Assembly (NCBI GenBank): GCA_900095875.1
Contig: LT608311.1
Coordinates: forward strand, 868,001-932,000
Source of the DNA: Caecibacter massiliensis
GTDB lineage: Bacteria; Bacillota; Negativicutes; Veillonellales; Megasphaeraceae
Length of the DNA: 64,000 bases
Reading direction: 5' to 3'
Of the stretch, positions 17,648 through 26,972 are shown piece by piece. Under the pieces are notes generated by a model, which had not been told where the DNA came from, made no database searches, and saw only the letters and a list, made by a program, of their open reading frames with translations. Position numbers and translations under genes: made by a program. Position 1 is the stretch's first letter, and each line of letters begins with the position of its first letter.

Positions 17648-19237
17648 CTATATGCGGATCCGCCGCGCACTTCCCTGATTGCGGCGGACATAGTCCGATG
17701 CCGAAAGGCCATCGAGAAATGCATGCAAATCCTGCTGCCGTTCCATACCTTTCGTATAGTAATCGTAGAAATCAGCTGTTTCCGCCATGCAGCGGCAGAT
17801 ACAGTTTTCTTCTTCCCAGGCGTATTGTTTGAATTGTTTCTCCAGTTTCCGCCGTATGCCAAAGGTTGCATAGTATACTTTAAAGGACAGCCCTGCCAGA
17901 ATCAATACACAGGCGGTAATGAAAATATACTGATGGCTGGCATAGGCCGCCGTGATTGCGTTCATCAAAAAAGCCGTAATCCCTGCCAGGATTACCGTCA
18001 CAATCAGGCCCCCTATCGGACCGGCAAAGGCCATGCAAAGCAGGGCCACACCTGCCAGCAGCATAAAGGGATGATTATCCAGAACCCAGCCGCCGCCATA
18101 GTACAGAAGCGCCCCGCCGCCGATGATGCAGAACAGCATGGCGACCACAGTCCATCCCGGCCGGTGCTTGCTAAGTTCTTCCTTCTGCCAGGCATCAATA
18201 ATGGTATGCAGGGCCGAGAGATGATCCCGTTCATTTCTCCCATCTATGGAATAGAATGTCAGTTTATCCACATGGCCCTCATAGGACAGATTAGAAAAAA
18301 ATTCAAAGGAATCGGGGAGTTTCTGGACCGTTTCCCCCTGCGCATCGTCAGCGGCGCTGCGAATCCAGTCTTTCGATGACGCTATCGCATACTGCCGCAG
18401 GGATATGACTGCCTTTTCTCCGTCATCGAGGCACCAGTCCGTAAGCCAGGAAATATACGGCTTATATACAGACGGCTGTTCTTCTTCAGAACGGTCGGCT
18501 TCAATGAATCGTTCCAATAAAACACTCTTGGCCTGTTCCTTTGCTACGGACGCTTCATCATCGTCCATGAGTTTCTGCAGGTCATCCAGCGCCTTCCCAG
18601 GCAGATGCGCACCTTGCAGCAATTCTTCTACACTGGCCTTGGGAGCCTTTTTCAACAGTTTAAACTGTTCGTCTTCATTCAGAGTAACGGAACTGCGCTC
18701 CTTATCAAACCAGTCATGCCAGGTCTGGATCTGCTGCTGTATCAGCCGGGCATCCTGGCATTGCTCACTTTTCCAGTCATTCAACCTGCCTTCTACATGG
18801 CGAGATCCGGACATGTTCATCAGCCCGTCGGTATACGCTTCCATACAGTACTGGAAATGCTCTGCCAGCGATGAACCATCCTGCTGTCCCAGATACCGTG
18901 CCAGCCAGACATCTGCCGCATGGTCCCGTTCTTCCCGCAGGGAAAGGAGGAAAAAGAACAACGATGTCTTCTGGTCATCGGCCTGCAGTGCCCGTTGCAG
19001 AGCCTGCTGTGCTTTCACCCGGTCATCGGCAAGCCAGCAGATAAGTGCTGCCAATCCATATGCCATCCAGTAATCATCTGCCGAAACGAGCAGTTCTTCT
19101 GCTTTCTTTTGCAGCGTTTCTTTCGTTAGCAGCCCTGTATCCATATTTTTCAGTATGCCCTGGGTCATTACCCGGACATCACGGCTGGACAATAATGCCG
19201 TCCGCGATGCGTACTCTGATTGTCCATATGCTGTCAC
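17648..19237 (-). CDS. Membrane protein with helical-repeat N-terminus, first gene of AAA+ operon
   Basis: 529 residues from GTG 19237 (MTAYGQSEYASR). The N-terminal ~120 residues look like TPR/SEL1-type helical repeats (WMAYGLAALICWLADDRVKA), followed by an acidic helical middle. Residues of about 355-455 contain four or more hydrophobic segments (AMLFCIIGGGALLYYGGGW, MLLAGVALLCMAFAGPIGG, LIVTVILAGITAFLMNAIT, YIFITACVLILAGLSF). The C-terminus is soluble. No family is recognised. As first gene it probably anchors the complex formed with the AAA+ ATPase and the small proteins. A TATAAT at 19281-19276 lies about 40 bp upstream. Confidence 0.75.
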   Translation of the reverse strand: MTAYGQSEYASRTALLSSRDVRVMTQGILKNMDTGLLTKETLQKKAEELLVSADDYWMAYGLAALICWLADDRVKAQQALQRALQADDQKTSLFFFLLSLREERDHAADVWLARYLGQQDGSSLAEHFQYCMEAYTDGLMNMSGSRHVEGRLNDWKSEQCQDARLIQQQIQTWHDWFDKERSSVTLNEDEQFKLLKKAPKASVEELLQGAHLPGKALDDLQKLMDDDEASVAKEQAKSVLLERFIEADRSEEEQPSVYKPYISWLTDWCLDDGEKAVISLRQYAIASSKDWIRSAADDAQGETVQKLPDSFEFFSNLSYEGHVDKLTFYSIDGRNERDHLSALHTIIDAWQKEELSKHRPGWTVVAMLFCIIGGGALLYYGGGWVLDNHPFMLLAGVALLCMAFAGPIGGLIVTVILAGITAFLMNAITAAYASHQYIFITACVLILAGLSFKVYYATFGIRRKLEKQFKQYAWEEENCICRCMAETADFYDYYTKGMERQQDLHAFLDGLSASDYVRRNQGSARRIRI

Positions 19238-19275
19238 ACCTACGCGCCCCCTGAACTATGATATAACTATGTTAT

Positions 19276-19281
19276 ATTATA
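19276..19281 (-). promoter_or_regulatory. -10 box for AAA+ operon
   Basis: TATAAT on the minus strand, about 38 bp before the GTG start. No good -35 box is seen at 17 bp (only T-rich sequence), so this is tentative. Confidence 0.45.
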
Positions 19282-19426
19282 CAAGATGTTCTTCTGCAAA
19301 AAAAGTGCCTTTCTCCCATTCGGTCTGCAATTTCCCCTGCCATTTCTATTCTTCATACTACAAAGGTGTCAAAATATGCTATAATGCTTATTATTCATTT
19401 TTAATTATTCCCATCGAGGTGAAACC

Positions 19427-20752
19427 ATGGACTCTCACTCCACTTCTGCAACCATTCATCCTGTAGATGAAATGCTGCCATACGGCAAGCTCTTTGCGTT
19501 CGGTCTCCAACACGTCCTGGCCATGTATTCCGGAGCAGTTGCCGTACCGATTATCCTGGCCCAGGCCATGCACCTGCCGCCGGAACAACTGATTCATCTG
19601 ATCAACGCCGACCTTTTTACCTGCGGCATCGCTACCATTATCCAGACGCTGGGCTTCTGGAAAGTAGGTGCACGTATTCCCATGATTCAGGGTGTTACCT
19701 TCGCTGCCGTCACACCGATGTGTCTCATCGGTGTCCAGCACGGTCTGCCCGTCATGTATGGTGCCATCATCGCCGCCGGTCTGGTGACTTTTCTCATCGC
19801 TCCGTTTTTCAGCCGCTTCATCCGCTTTTTCCCGCCCGTCGTGACCGGTACAATCATCATGATCATCGGGATCACCCTCCTGCCTGTCTCCGTCATCTGG
19901 ATTGGTGGCGGCGGCAATACCAGTGACCCTGCCTTTGCCGGTCCTATGAACCTGTTTCTTGCCTTTATCACCCTGGCTATTGTCATCGTACTCTACCGCT
20001 ATGGCAAGGGATTTGTCAGTAATATTGCCGTTCTTCTCGGTCTGATTGGCGGTACGATCATCGCTACTGTTCTGGGTCAGACGAATTTTGCCGAAGTCGG
20101 CCGCGCCAGCTGGGTCGGTATCGTCACTCCTTTTTCTTTCGGTTTCCCTGCCTTTGATATTGGCTCGATTTTATCGATGATTGTCGTCATGTTCGTCACC
20201 ATGGTCGAAACGACCGGGGACTGCATTGCTATCGGGGAAATCGTCGATAAACCTATTGGCCGCAAAGATTTGGCCCGTTGTCTCCGCGCCGATGGCCTGT
20301 CTACGGTAATCGGAGGTATCTTCAACAGCTTCCCCTATACAGCGTTTGCCCAGAACGTCGGCCTTATCGCCCTGACCCGTGTCAAAAGCCGTTTTGTCGT
20401 CACCGCTTCCGGCATCATCCTCATCGGTCTTGGCCTGCTTCCCAAAATGGCCGCCATCGTCGCCTGTATCCCCAACTCCGTACTGGGCGGTGCCGGTATT
20501 GCCATGTTCGGCATGATCATCGCCAGCGGTGTCCGTTCCTTATCGAAAGTAAAATTTGAAGGCACTTCCAACCTGATGCTTGTCGCCATCAGCATCGGTG
20601 TCAGCATGATTACCCTTACCGTTCCCAATTTCTTCCACGCCTTCCCTTCCTGGTCCCAGATTGTTCTGCACAGTGGCATCACACTGGGCAGCATCACCGC
20701 CGTCGTCCTCAATATCATCTTTAACGGTATAGGTAAACAAGAGGAATCGTAA
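19427..20752 (+). CDS. Nucleobase:cation symporter-2 (xanthine/uracil permease family)
   Basis: A 441-residue polytopic transporter with about 12-14 hydrophobic segments. Family signatures are FVTMVETTGDC (the substrate-contacting VETTGD block) and the QNVGLIALTRVKSR motif, which favours the xanthine/urate branch over uracil. It imports purine or pyrimidine bases with a cation. GAGGTG precedes the ATG. It stands alone, divergent from the AAA+ operon. TATAAT at 19380-19385 is a plausible -10. I see no purine riboswitch in the ~180-bp leader. Confidence 0.92.
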   Translation: MDSHSTSATIHPVDEMLPYGKLFAFGLQHVLAMYSGAVAVPIILAQAMHLPPEQLIHLINADLFTCGIATIIQTLGFWKVGARIPMIQGVTFAAVTPMCLIGVQHGLPVMYGAIIAAGLVTFLIAPFFSRFIRFFPPVVTGTIIMIIGITLLPVSVIWIGGGGNTSDPAFAGPMNLFLAFITLAIVIVLYRYGKGFVSNIAVLLGLIGGTIIATVLGQTNFAEVGRASWVGIVTPFSFGFPAFDIGSILSMIVVMFVTMVETTGDCIAIGEIVDKPIGRKDLARCLRADGLSTVIGGIFNSFPYTAFAQNVGLIALTRVKSRFVVTASGIILIGLGLLPKMAAIVACIPNSVLGGAGIAMFGMIIASGVRSLSKVKFEGTSNLMLVAISIGVSMITLTVPNFFHAFPSWSQIVLHSGITLGSITAVVLNIIFNGIGKQEES

Positions 20753-20771
20753 TCTGCTTTTCGTTTCTCAC

Positions 20772-20816
20772 AAAAGGAGCATTCTCTGACAGCTCGTTCT
20801 TCAGAGAATGCTCCTT
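20772..20816. terminator. Bidirectional terminator
   Basis: A long perfect stem AAAGGAGCATTCTCTGA paired with TCAGAGAATGCTCCTTT, between the convergent permease and aminotransferase genes. Confidence 0.87.
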
Positions 20817-20846
20817 TATGTCTATCCGTATACTGCGTGTCCCCTC

Positions 20847-22007
20847 TTACAGCGATTTAATAAATTCCCGGATTCGTTTTAGTCCTTCCCGGATATTGGC
20901 TTCACTCGTTGCGTAAGACAGGCGGATGAATCCTTCGCCATTGCTGCCAAATCCCGTTCCCGGAACGGTGACAACGTGTTTTTCATCAAGCAGCCGGTTG
21001 CTGAATTCTTCTGATGAAAGGCCGGTACCGGTAATATTGGGGAACATATAGAAAGCGCCTTTTGGTTCCCGGCAGGTAATCTTGCCGTGCATCATCGTAT
21101 TCAGCCCTTCGAGCATCAACTGCCGCCGTGCCCGGTACTGTTCCAGCATATCCGCTACAGGCTGCTGACTTCCCGTGAGCGCTGCCAGAGCGGCCCGCTG
21201 CACCGGTTCGAAGACGCTGGATACGGCATTTTCCTGCATCTTTATCATGCCTTTGATGATTTCTTCATTAGCTACGGCAAACCCGATGCGCCACCCCGTC
21301 ATGGCATAGGCTTTGGAGAAGCCATCGACGATGATGGTCCGTTCTTTCATGCCCGGGATTTCTGCTATGGATACGAATTCTTCGTCCGTATAGATAAGGC
21401 GGCGGTACATTTCATCGGTAATGACATACAGGTCATACTGTATCGCCAGCTGTGCAATAGCTTCCAAGTTTTCCCTTGTCGCCAGTCCACCTGTCGGGTT
21501 GGAAGGGAAATTCATGAGGATAGCCTTTGTCTTCGGTGTAATCGCCTTTTTGATATCATCGGGATCAAACATGAAATCATTTTTTTCATATACATCGACC
21601 AACACAGGCTTGGCATACATTTCCGATACAAATCCGTTATAATTTGCCCAGTAGGGATTGGATATGATGACTTCATCTCCCGGATCCAGAAGCGTCAGAA
21701 CCGACAAAAGCAATGCTTCACAGCCGCCAACCGTAACAATGACATTATCCCGGCTGTACGCCATCCCCCGTGGCCCGTACGATGCCGCAATGGCATCGCG
21801 CAGTTCAGGAATCCCCGCATTGGGTGTATAAAAGGTCCGGCCGTCCTGTAAAGCCCGGACTCCCGCCTCAATGATGTGTTCCGGTGTGATAAAATCTGGT
21901 TCTCCAAAAGCAAAACTGATGACATTGTCGAGTCCGTAGGACTTACCAACCATGCGGCGGATTGCAGAGCCTTCCACACTGGAAATACGTTTGGCTAATG
22001 GTTTCAT
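20847..22007 (-). CDS. PLP-dependent aminotransferase, class I/II
   Basis: 386 residues from ATG 22007 (MKPLAKRISSVEGS), preferred because AGGGGGAA lies at proper distance; an ATG at 22025 has none. Fold-type I aminotransferase. Landmarks: FGEPDFITPEH, YTPNAGIPELRDAIA, the NPYWANY and NFPSNPTGG substrate/PLP motifs, and the PLP lysine in DGFSKAYAMTGWRIG. It is closest to the aspartate/alanine-aminotransferase-like Iγ group; the true amino donor is not fixed. It lies downstream of a Na+/alanine symporter gene on the same strand, so alanine or a related amino acid is a reasonable substrate (inference). A LysR gene sits divergently beyond the symporter. Confidence 0.9.
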   Translation of the reverse strand: MKPLAKRISSVEGSAIRRMVGKSYGLDNVISFAFGEPDFITPEHIIEAGVRALQDGRTFYTPNAGIPELRDAIAASYGPRGMAYSRDNVIVTVGGCEALLLSVLTLLDPGDEVIISNPYWANYNGFVSEMYAKPVLVDVYEKNDFMFDPDDIKKAITPKTKAILMNFPSNPTGGLATRENLEAIAQLAIQYDLYVITDEMYRRLIYTDEEFVSIAEIPGMKERTIIVDGFSKAYAMTGWRIGFAVANEEIIKGMIKMQENAVSSVFEPVQRAALAALTGSQQPVADMLEQYRARRQLMLEGLNTMMHGKITCREPKGAFYMFPNITGTGLSSEEFSNRLLDEKHVVTVPGTGFGSNGEGFIRLSYATSEANIREGLKRIREFIKSL

Positions 22008-22097
22008 ACAAATTCCCCCTGACACATAAATATATATTTAAAATTTTAATGATAAACATTAAATTACCTCTGTATTTTCCCGATTTTGGGTCAAATA

Positions 22098-22130
22098 TAA
22101 CGAGCACCGCGAAAACAGCTGTGCTCGTTA
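22098..22130 (-). terminator. Hairpin between symporter and aminotransferase genes
   Basis: The stem TAACGAGCAC pairs with GTGCTCGTTA. The T-run on the minus side is poor (TATATTTG), so it may be a partial terminator or mRNA-processing hairpin inside an operon. Confidence 0.55.
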
Positions 22131-22150
22131 AAAATGTTAAGTTATGAATG

Positions 22151-23620
22151 TTATTTATGTTCTGCTTCTTTTTCTGCAGCCAGAGTGACTTCGTCGCGCC
22201 AGATGCCCAGGCGTGCCACGCAGTCAGCAGCCGATGCATCCCATTTTCCATCTTGGAGGCGCTGTTTGTAATCATCCACCAGAATCTTGACTTTGCCACT
22301 CAGGAGGAATACGACAATGAGGTTGCAGATGACACACGTACCATAGAAGAAGTCAAAGGTAGACCACAGGGTCTTTGCTGCGCCGATAGCTCCGACGACG
22401 GCCCAGGCACAACCGATGGCATAGTAAATCTTAATCCAGATGCCTTCCAGCCCCAGTGAATTGAGGCAGATGCCGCCGTAATAAATATTGACAACACAGG
22501 TCGTAAAGGCAAAGAAGGTAATAATAACCGAAATAAATACAGCCCCGACGGCTACACTGCCAAAGGCAGAGGAAAAACCGGCTGTCGTAAGGGCAGCACC
22601 GGAAATACCCGTATTCCACAGGCCCGATGTCATGACGACCATAGCCGTCATGGTGCAGACGACGATGGTGTCAAAGAACACTTCAAAAATTCCCCACAGG
22701 CCCTGTTTGACCGGATGGTTGACCGATGCTGACGAGTGAGCCAGAGGCGCCGTACCTGTACCGGCTTCGTTGGAATAAATACCACGGGCCAGACCCCAGC
22801 GGACGGCCAACATGACCGTACTGCCAGCAAAGCCGCCCGAAGCAGCCGTACCGGTGAAAGCATCTTCAAAAATCATGGCAAAGGCCGCTGGAATCATGCT
22901 GGCATTGGTAATCATGACGAAGATAGCGCCGATGATGTAGATGACAGCCATGAAGGGAACGACGAGATTGGCAAAGTTAGCTATACTCTTGAGACCACCC
23001 AGGAGTACTGCTGCCATGAGAATTGCAACAGTAATGCCGACGACATAGGGATTAATGGCAAAAGCCGTATTGACAGCATTAGAGATTTCTGCCGCCTGGA
23101 TAGACGGGGCAAACATCATGCCCGCAGCCATGACAACTGCCCAGAGGACGGACAGCCAACGCCAATTTTTCCCGAGGGCATTCTTGACATACCAGGGAAA
23201 ACCACCATGCCAGACCCCGCTTACAGGGTCTTTTTCACGATAAGCCAGTCCCAACGTAACTTCCGAGAACTTGACGATGAGGCCCAGCATGGCGATGAAC
23301 CACATCCAGAAGACGGCACCAGGACCGCCCGTTGCGATAGCGACGGAAACGCCGGCGATATTGCCGACACCCAGTGTCGATGCCAGAGCCGTACAGGCCG
23401 CCTTAAACGGCTTGATATTGCCGTCACCAGAACCTTTGTCAAAGATTTTGCCAAAGGTATTCTTCATGACATGCCCAAAATACGTAAACTGAAAGAATCC
23501 CAGCCGGACCGACATAAAAACAGCCACAAAAGACGTGCCGATGAGCAGCGGCCAGCCCCAGACAAAGTCGGCATAAGCCATCATACCTTTTGCAATCAAA
23601 CCAAAAAATTCCATACGCAT
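22151..23620 (-). CDS. Sodium:alanine symporter family protein (AGCS)
   Basis: A 489-residue Na+-coupled amino acid importer of the inner membrane. Family marks: an N-terminal WGWPLLIGTSF helix, FKAACTALASTLGVGNIAGV and GGPGAVFWMW (Na+/substrate region), KYSEVTLGL-like KFSEVTLGLAYRE, and GLARGIYSNEAGTGTAPLAH. Length and about 11 hydrophobic segments are typical. GGGGGTG precedes the ATG. It is probably co-transcribed with the downstream aminotransferase and controlled by the divergent LysR regulator at 24115. Confidence 0.92.
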   Translation of the reverse strand: MRMEFFGLIAKGMMAYADFVWGWPLLIGTSFVAVFMSVRLGFFQFTYFGHVMKNTFGKIFDKGSGDGNIKPFKAACTALASTLGVGNIAGVSVAIATGGPGAVFWMWFIAMLGLIVKFSEVTLGLAYREKDPVSGVWHGGFPWYVKNALGKNWRWLSVLWAVVMAAGMMFAPSIQAAEISNAVNTAFAINPYVVGITVAILMAAVLLGGLKSIANFANLVVPFMAVIYIIGAIFVMITNASMIPAAFAMIFEDAFTGTAASGGFAGSTVMLAVRWGLARGIYSNEAGTGTAPLAHSSASVNHPVKQGLWGIFEVFFDTIVVCTMTAMVVMTSGLWNTGISGAALTTAGFSSAFGSVAVGAVFISVIITFFAFTTCVVNIYYGGICLNSLGLEGIWIKIYYAIGCAWAVVGAIGAAKTLWSTFDFFYGTCVICNLIVVFLLSGKVKILVDDYKQRLQDGKWDASAADCVARLGIWRDEVTLAAEKEAEHK

Positions 23621-24114
23621 TACACCCCCACAAAATATATAACTTCCCTCTGAAATAATATAAGGATAATATCAATGAGAGCATTATGATGGGGAAGTCA
23701 GAAACCATCCTGCTCTTTACATCCCTATCCATCATACCGAATCTATATTTGTTTTCCGAATGAACATCTGTCTACATTGTACAGACTGTACAGCCTGTTG
23801 TAAAATTCAAAATTCCGAAAAAAATATTATGAAAACTAGATATTCAGCTGTATCTTAAAAATATTAGGCATAAAATACCAAACTATCTCTATCTTTTTTA
23901 ATAAAAATAGGATATATTAAGGAAAGTCCTATTTTGAATCACGTATTATTTTTCGAATTGTATCTTTTATATATAATTTTTCATTTTTTCTATCCATTGT
24001 TCCATAAAATTTATAGAATAGTTTAAACATTTTTAGTTCAGATGATTTGTCAGTATACTTGCAGACGATTATAATAGTGGCGTACATTTTCCGTATCATA
24101 GGGGGACTGTCATC
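23621..24114. other. Divergent intergenic region between AGCS symporter and LysR genes
   Basis: About 490 bp, strongly AT-rich, with no coding sequence I can support. It must contain the promoters of both divergent genes and probably LysR binding sites. I found no unambiguous palindromic T-N11-A array by eye. Confidence 0.5.
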
Positions 24115-25020
24115 ATGACGAATCTGGAAATTGAAACGTTTCTGACTATTTGCTGGCACAAAAGTATTTCTAAGGCGGCTGAAACACTGTATATCAGTCA
24201 GTCTTCTCTGAGTACGCGCCTGAAAAAGCTGGAACAAGAAATCGGATGTCAACTCGTCGCCCGACGCAACGGGGCCCGTTCATTGGAACTGACTCCGGAA
24301 GGAGCGAAATTTTACGAATATGCCTGTCAGTACCGGGAACTGACCCGGCAGATGCTGGCCGTATCTCATAGCAAAGGGCCAGAACAGTTGCGTATTTCCG
24401 TCGTCAACAGTATCGGGGCGTTCCTGTTCCCTCCCGTTTACGGGCAATTTCTCCGTCAGTACCCCCAGTACCGGCTGGAAATACAGGAGGCCGATAATGT
24501 ACCGGCCCTTGCCAACAAAAAAATGAACAGCGGCCTGGTAGACCTCATGTTTCACAGCGACATCCAGCCATCAGAAACGCTGCATATCTTTCCCGTCTTT
24601 AGTGAACCCATGGTGCTGATCTGCTCGACCGATTCGCCGTACCCCGAACTGGTAAACAGGGAAGAGCTCCTCATAGACAGGGAAATTTTCACAAAATGGA
24701 GCGACACCCAGTACGAATGGCACCAGAATATGTTCGGCCAGGATACCCGGCCGCTCGTCCATTTAGAAATCATGAGCAACTTCCGGATTTTCACATCCCA
24801 GCCCAATTGCTGGGCCATAGTCCCCCTGAGCGTTGCCGAAGGAATTGCCGACAACGCTTCCATCAAAATATGCCGGACTGAATTCAAAATACCCAAGCGT
24901 GTCACCTACTGTGTCGCTACCCAGGCAGCCCGGACCATGCCGAGTACCCAGGCCTTTCTGGCCTGTCTCCATGAAGAATTGGAAAAAAAGCCGCCCTATC
25001 AGCTGGATATCTTGTATTGA
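24115..25020 (+). CDS. LysR-family transcriptional regulator
   Basis: 301 residues. The N-terminal winged HTH (LEIETFLTICWHKSISKAAE, LYISQSSLSTRLKKLEQEIG) is followed by a type 2 periplasmic-binding-protein-like effector domain. It is divergent from the AGCS symporter and aminotransferase genes, the usual arrangement for a LysR controlling its neighbours, so it probably senses an amino acid or its keto acid (inference). It ends in a strong terminator. Confidence 0.9.
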   Translation: MTNLEIETFLTICWHKSISKAAETLYISQSSLSTRLKKLEQEIGCQLVARRNGARSLELTPEGAKFYEYACQYRELTRQMLAVSHSKGPEQLRISVVNSIGAFLFPPVYGQFLRQYPQYRLEIQEADNVPALANKKMNSGLVDLMFHSDIQPSETLHIFPVFSEPMVLICSTDSPYPELVNREELLIDREIFTKWSDTQYEWHQNMFGQDTRPLVHLEIMSNFRIFTSQPNCWAIVPLSVAEGIADNASIKICRTEFKIPKRVTYCVATQAARTMPSTQAFLACLHEELEKKPPYQLDILY

Positions 25021-25070
25021 TTTGTAACCGGTCTATGCTTCGGTGAATACCTTATTGATATTCAAAATAA

Positions 25071-25124
25071 AAACACGCAGCAAAAACAGGCTCTATACCC
25101 GTCTGTTTTGCTGCGTGTTTTTTT
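25071..25124 (+). terminator. Rho-independent terminator
   Basis: The stem AAACACGCAGCAAAAACAG pairs with CTGTTTTGCTGCGTGTTT and is followed by a T-run. Confidence 0.87.
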
Positions 25125-25130
25125 CATTTT

Positions 25131-25242
25131 CTCATGAAATGTGTGTACTTACCTTAATATTCCCTCATGAAATGTGCGATATAATCCAAATATTCGCTCA
25201 TAAAATGTGTGAAATCGTCTGATATTCGCTCATGTTTTGTTG
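25131..25242. repeat. Four direct repeats on a 32-33 bp period upstream of the DUF4143 ATPase
   Basis: CTCATGAAATGTGTG at 25131, CTCATGAAATGTGCG at 25164, CTCATAAAATGTGTG at 25197, and a diverged CTCATGTTTTGTTG at 25229. The starts are 33, 33 and 32 bp apart, close to three helical turns, so all copies face the same side of DNA. Copies 2-4 are preceded by ATATTC-like bases. The array ends about 60 bp before the ATPase start, over its promoter region; an autoregulatory operator is the simplest reading. The variable stretches (about 13 bp) are too short for CRISPR spacers. Confidence 0.8.
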
Positions 25243-25300
25243 CAGCCATTGCAGAATATCGGTATAATATACAGTAGGAATACAGGAAGGAGGCCGGTTT

Positions 25301-26662
25301 ATGTTATATTTAGAACGTAAAATTGACACCTTTTTAATACATTGGAAGGAAACCAAAAACAAAAGCCCTCTTATTGTCAAGGGAGCCCGACAAGTAGGAA
25401 AAACAGAATCCATCCTTCGATTTGCCCGCCAACAATACGCCAGCGTTATTTATATCAATTTCGTAGAAGAACCAAAATATAAAACCATAACGGAAAATGG
25501 CTATAGCGCAAAAGAAATCATCAAAATGATTTCCCTTTTGGACCCATCCAAACGATTTATTCCCGGCAATACGGTCATCATTTTTGATGAATTACAGGAA
25601 TTTCCAGACATTGCAACTTCCTTAAAATTTTTTAAGATAGATAACAGATTCGACGTAATCTGCAGTGGCTCCATGCTGGGAATACAATACAAAAAAATTG
25701 AAAGTAACAGCGTTGGATACAAAACAGATTATGAAATGCACTCTCTGGATTTTGAAGAGTTTCTCTGGGCCCGCGGTTATGATCATTCTATCCGCACCAC
25801 ACTGCTCAATCACATGGTCACGCAAACCCCATTCAGTCCAGGAATCTTATCTACCTTCTTTTCTCTTTTTATGGATTTCTGCATTCTGGGCGGTATGCCA
25901 GCCGTCGTACGGGATTACATTGCAAATCAGACATTTGAAGGCTCTTTGAATACACAAAGGCAATTATTAGCCGATTATAGGGAAGATGTCCGCAAATATG
26001 CCAGTGGTGTTGATCAGACCAGAATTTTAAATGTTTTCGAACATATACCCGTCCAATTGGCCAAGGACAATAAAAAATTTCAAATCTCCAAAGTAGCTCC
26101 CAACGCCCGTTTTAAGGACTATAGAGGATGCATAGAATGGCTGCATGACGCGGGTATTATAAATATATGCTACTGTTTGTCTTTTCCAGAACTCCCACTA
26201 AAAGGTAATTATGAAAGTACAAAATACAAAATTTATATGAAGGATACCGGCCTGCTCGTGGCCATGCTGGATGAAGAAGCACAGGATGATTTAAGGGTAA
26301 ATAAAAATCTGGGAGTGTATAAAGGCGCTCTATATGAAAATATCGTAGCCGAAGCTTTGGTAAAATCCGGCTACGATCTGTATTATTACAAAAAAGAGAA
26401 CGCCACATTGGAAGAAGATTTCTTCGTCCGCACAAAAAACAGTCTTGTACCCGTAGAAGTAAAATCAACCAATAACAAATCAAAATCACTGCATACCCTG
26501 CTCAACAGCAGAACATATCCCGATATCCGGTTTGGCATAAAATTGATTCGCGGAAACATCGGTCATGCAGAACAAATTTTAACCTTTCCCTATTTCTGCA
26601 CCTTCCTGCTCAAAGAATACTTACAAGCATCAGCTGGCAGTCCATCCACCATCGATGCATAA
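25301..26662 (+). CDS. AAA family ATPase with DUF4143 C-terminal domain
   Basis: 453 residues. Walker A GARQVGKT (28-35), Walker [10 protein letters not shown] (92-100), a sensor-like SGSML, then the DUF4143 domain ending with [14 protein letters not shown], which resembles the E-x-K core of a PD-(D/E)xK nuclease fold. This COG1373 family is widespread, often multi-copy and horizontally moved; its function is unsettled. The last ~11 codons ([11 protein letters not shown]) are read through the 3' end of an oppositely oriented SDR gene, so the ATPase gene was apparently inserted there. Four phased repeats lie over its promoter. AGGAGG precedes the ATG. Confidence 0.88.
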   Translation: MLYLERKIDTFLIHWKETKNKSPLIVKGARQVGKTESILRFARQQYASVIYINFVEEPKYKTITENGYSAKEIIKMISLLDPSKRFIPGNTVIIFDELQEFPDIATSLKFFKIDNRFDVICSGSMLGIQYKKIESNSVGYKTDYEMHSLDFEEFLWARGYDHSIRTTLLNHMVTQTPFSPGILSTFFSLFMDFCILGGMPAVVRDYIANQTFEGSLNTQRQLLADYREDVRKYASGVDQTRILNVFEHIPVQLAKDNKKFQISKVAPNARFKDYRGCIEWLHDAGIINICYCLSFPELPLKGNYESTKYKIYMKDTGLLVAMLDEEAQDDLRVNKNLGVYKGALYENIVAEALVKSGYDLYYYKKENATLEEDFFVRTKNSLVPVEVKSTNNKSKSLHTLLNSRTYPDIRFGIKLIRGNIGHAEQILTFPYFCTFLLKEYLQASAGSPSTIDA

Positions 26663-26963
26663 ATCGGCACCAGTAATATAGCTGGCTTTTGATAAAGCCA
26701 GGAACAACACGGCGTCGGCAACTTTGTTTCACCGTATCAGCCACCAGATTCTTTATTTGCACCACCTTTCTGACATCACAAGCTAAGACATTGACCGTCA
26801 TGCCAGCAGCCTTCAACTCATCGGCCAGCACCTGGTATTCATCGGGATGACGACTGACAATCACACAACGCGCTCCCGCTTTCCAAAACCTGCGTACAAT
26901 CGATTCGCCAATCCTTTTGCTGCCACCAGTAACCACGACAATCTTTCCAGCAAACTCACCCAT
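26630..26963 (-). pseudogene. Short-chain dehydrogenase/reductase with internal deletion
   Basis: It opens with a normal Rossmann start, MGEFAGKIVVVTGGSKRIGE, and the NVLACDVRK motif, up to about residue 75. After a junction near 26735 the reading frame shifts into the canonical C-terminus ([20 protein letters not shown], then [10 protein letters not shown] and stop at 26630). About 110-150 residues, including the SYK catalytic region, are gone. The gene cannot make an active enzyme. Its 3' end is overlapped by the convergent DUF4143 ATPase gene. Confidence 0.8.
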
Positions 26964-26972
26964 CCTGTCATT

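Noticed and set aside
19282-19426. Purine riboswitch before the NCS2 permease
   Set aside because: No conserved purine-aptamer loop sequences or three-way junction could be found.
22736-23653. A 305-codon plus-strand frame
   Set aside because: Shadow of the Na+/alanine symporter gene; composition is unnatural (His/Asp/Arg-rich).
25131-25242. Regular repeats could be a small CRISPR array
   Set aside because: Conserved units are ~15-20 bp and degenerate, the intervals ~13 bp, and no cas gene is near; spacing fits an operator array.
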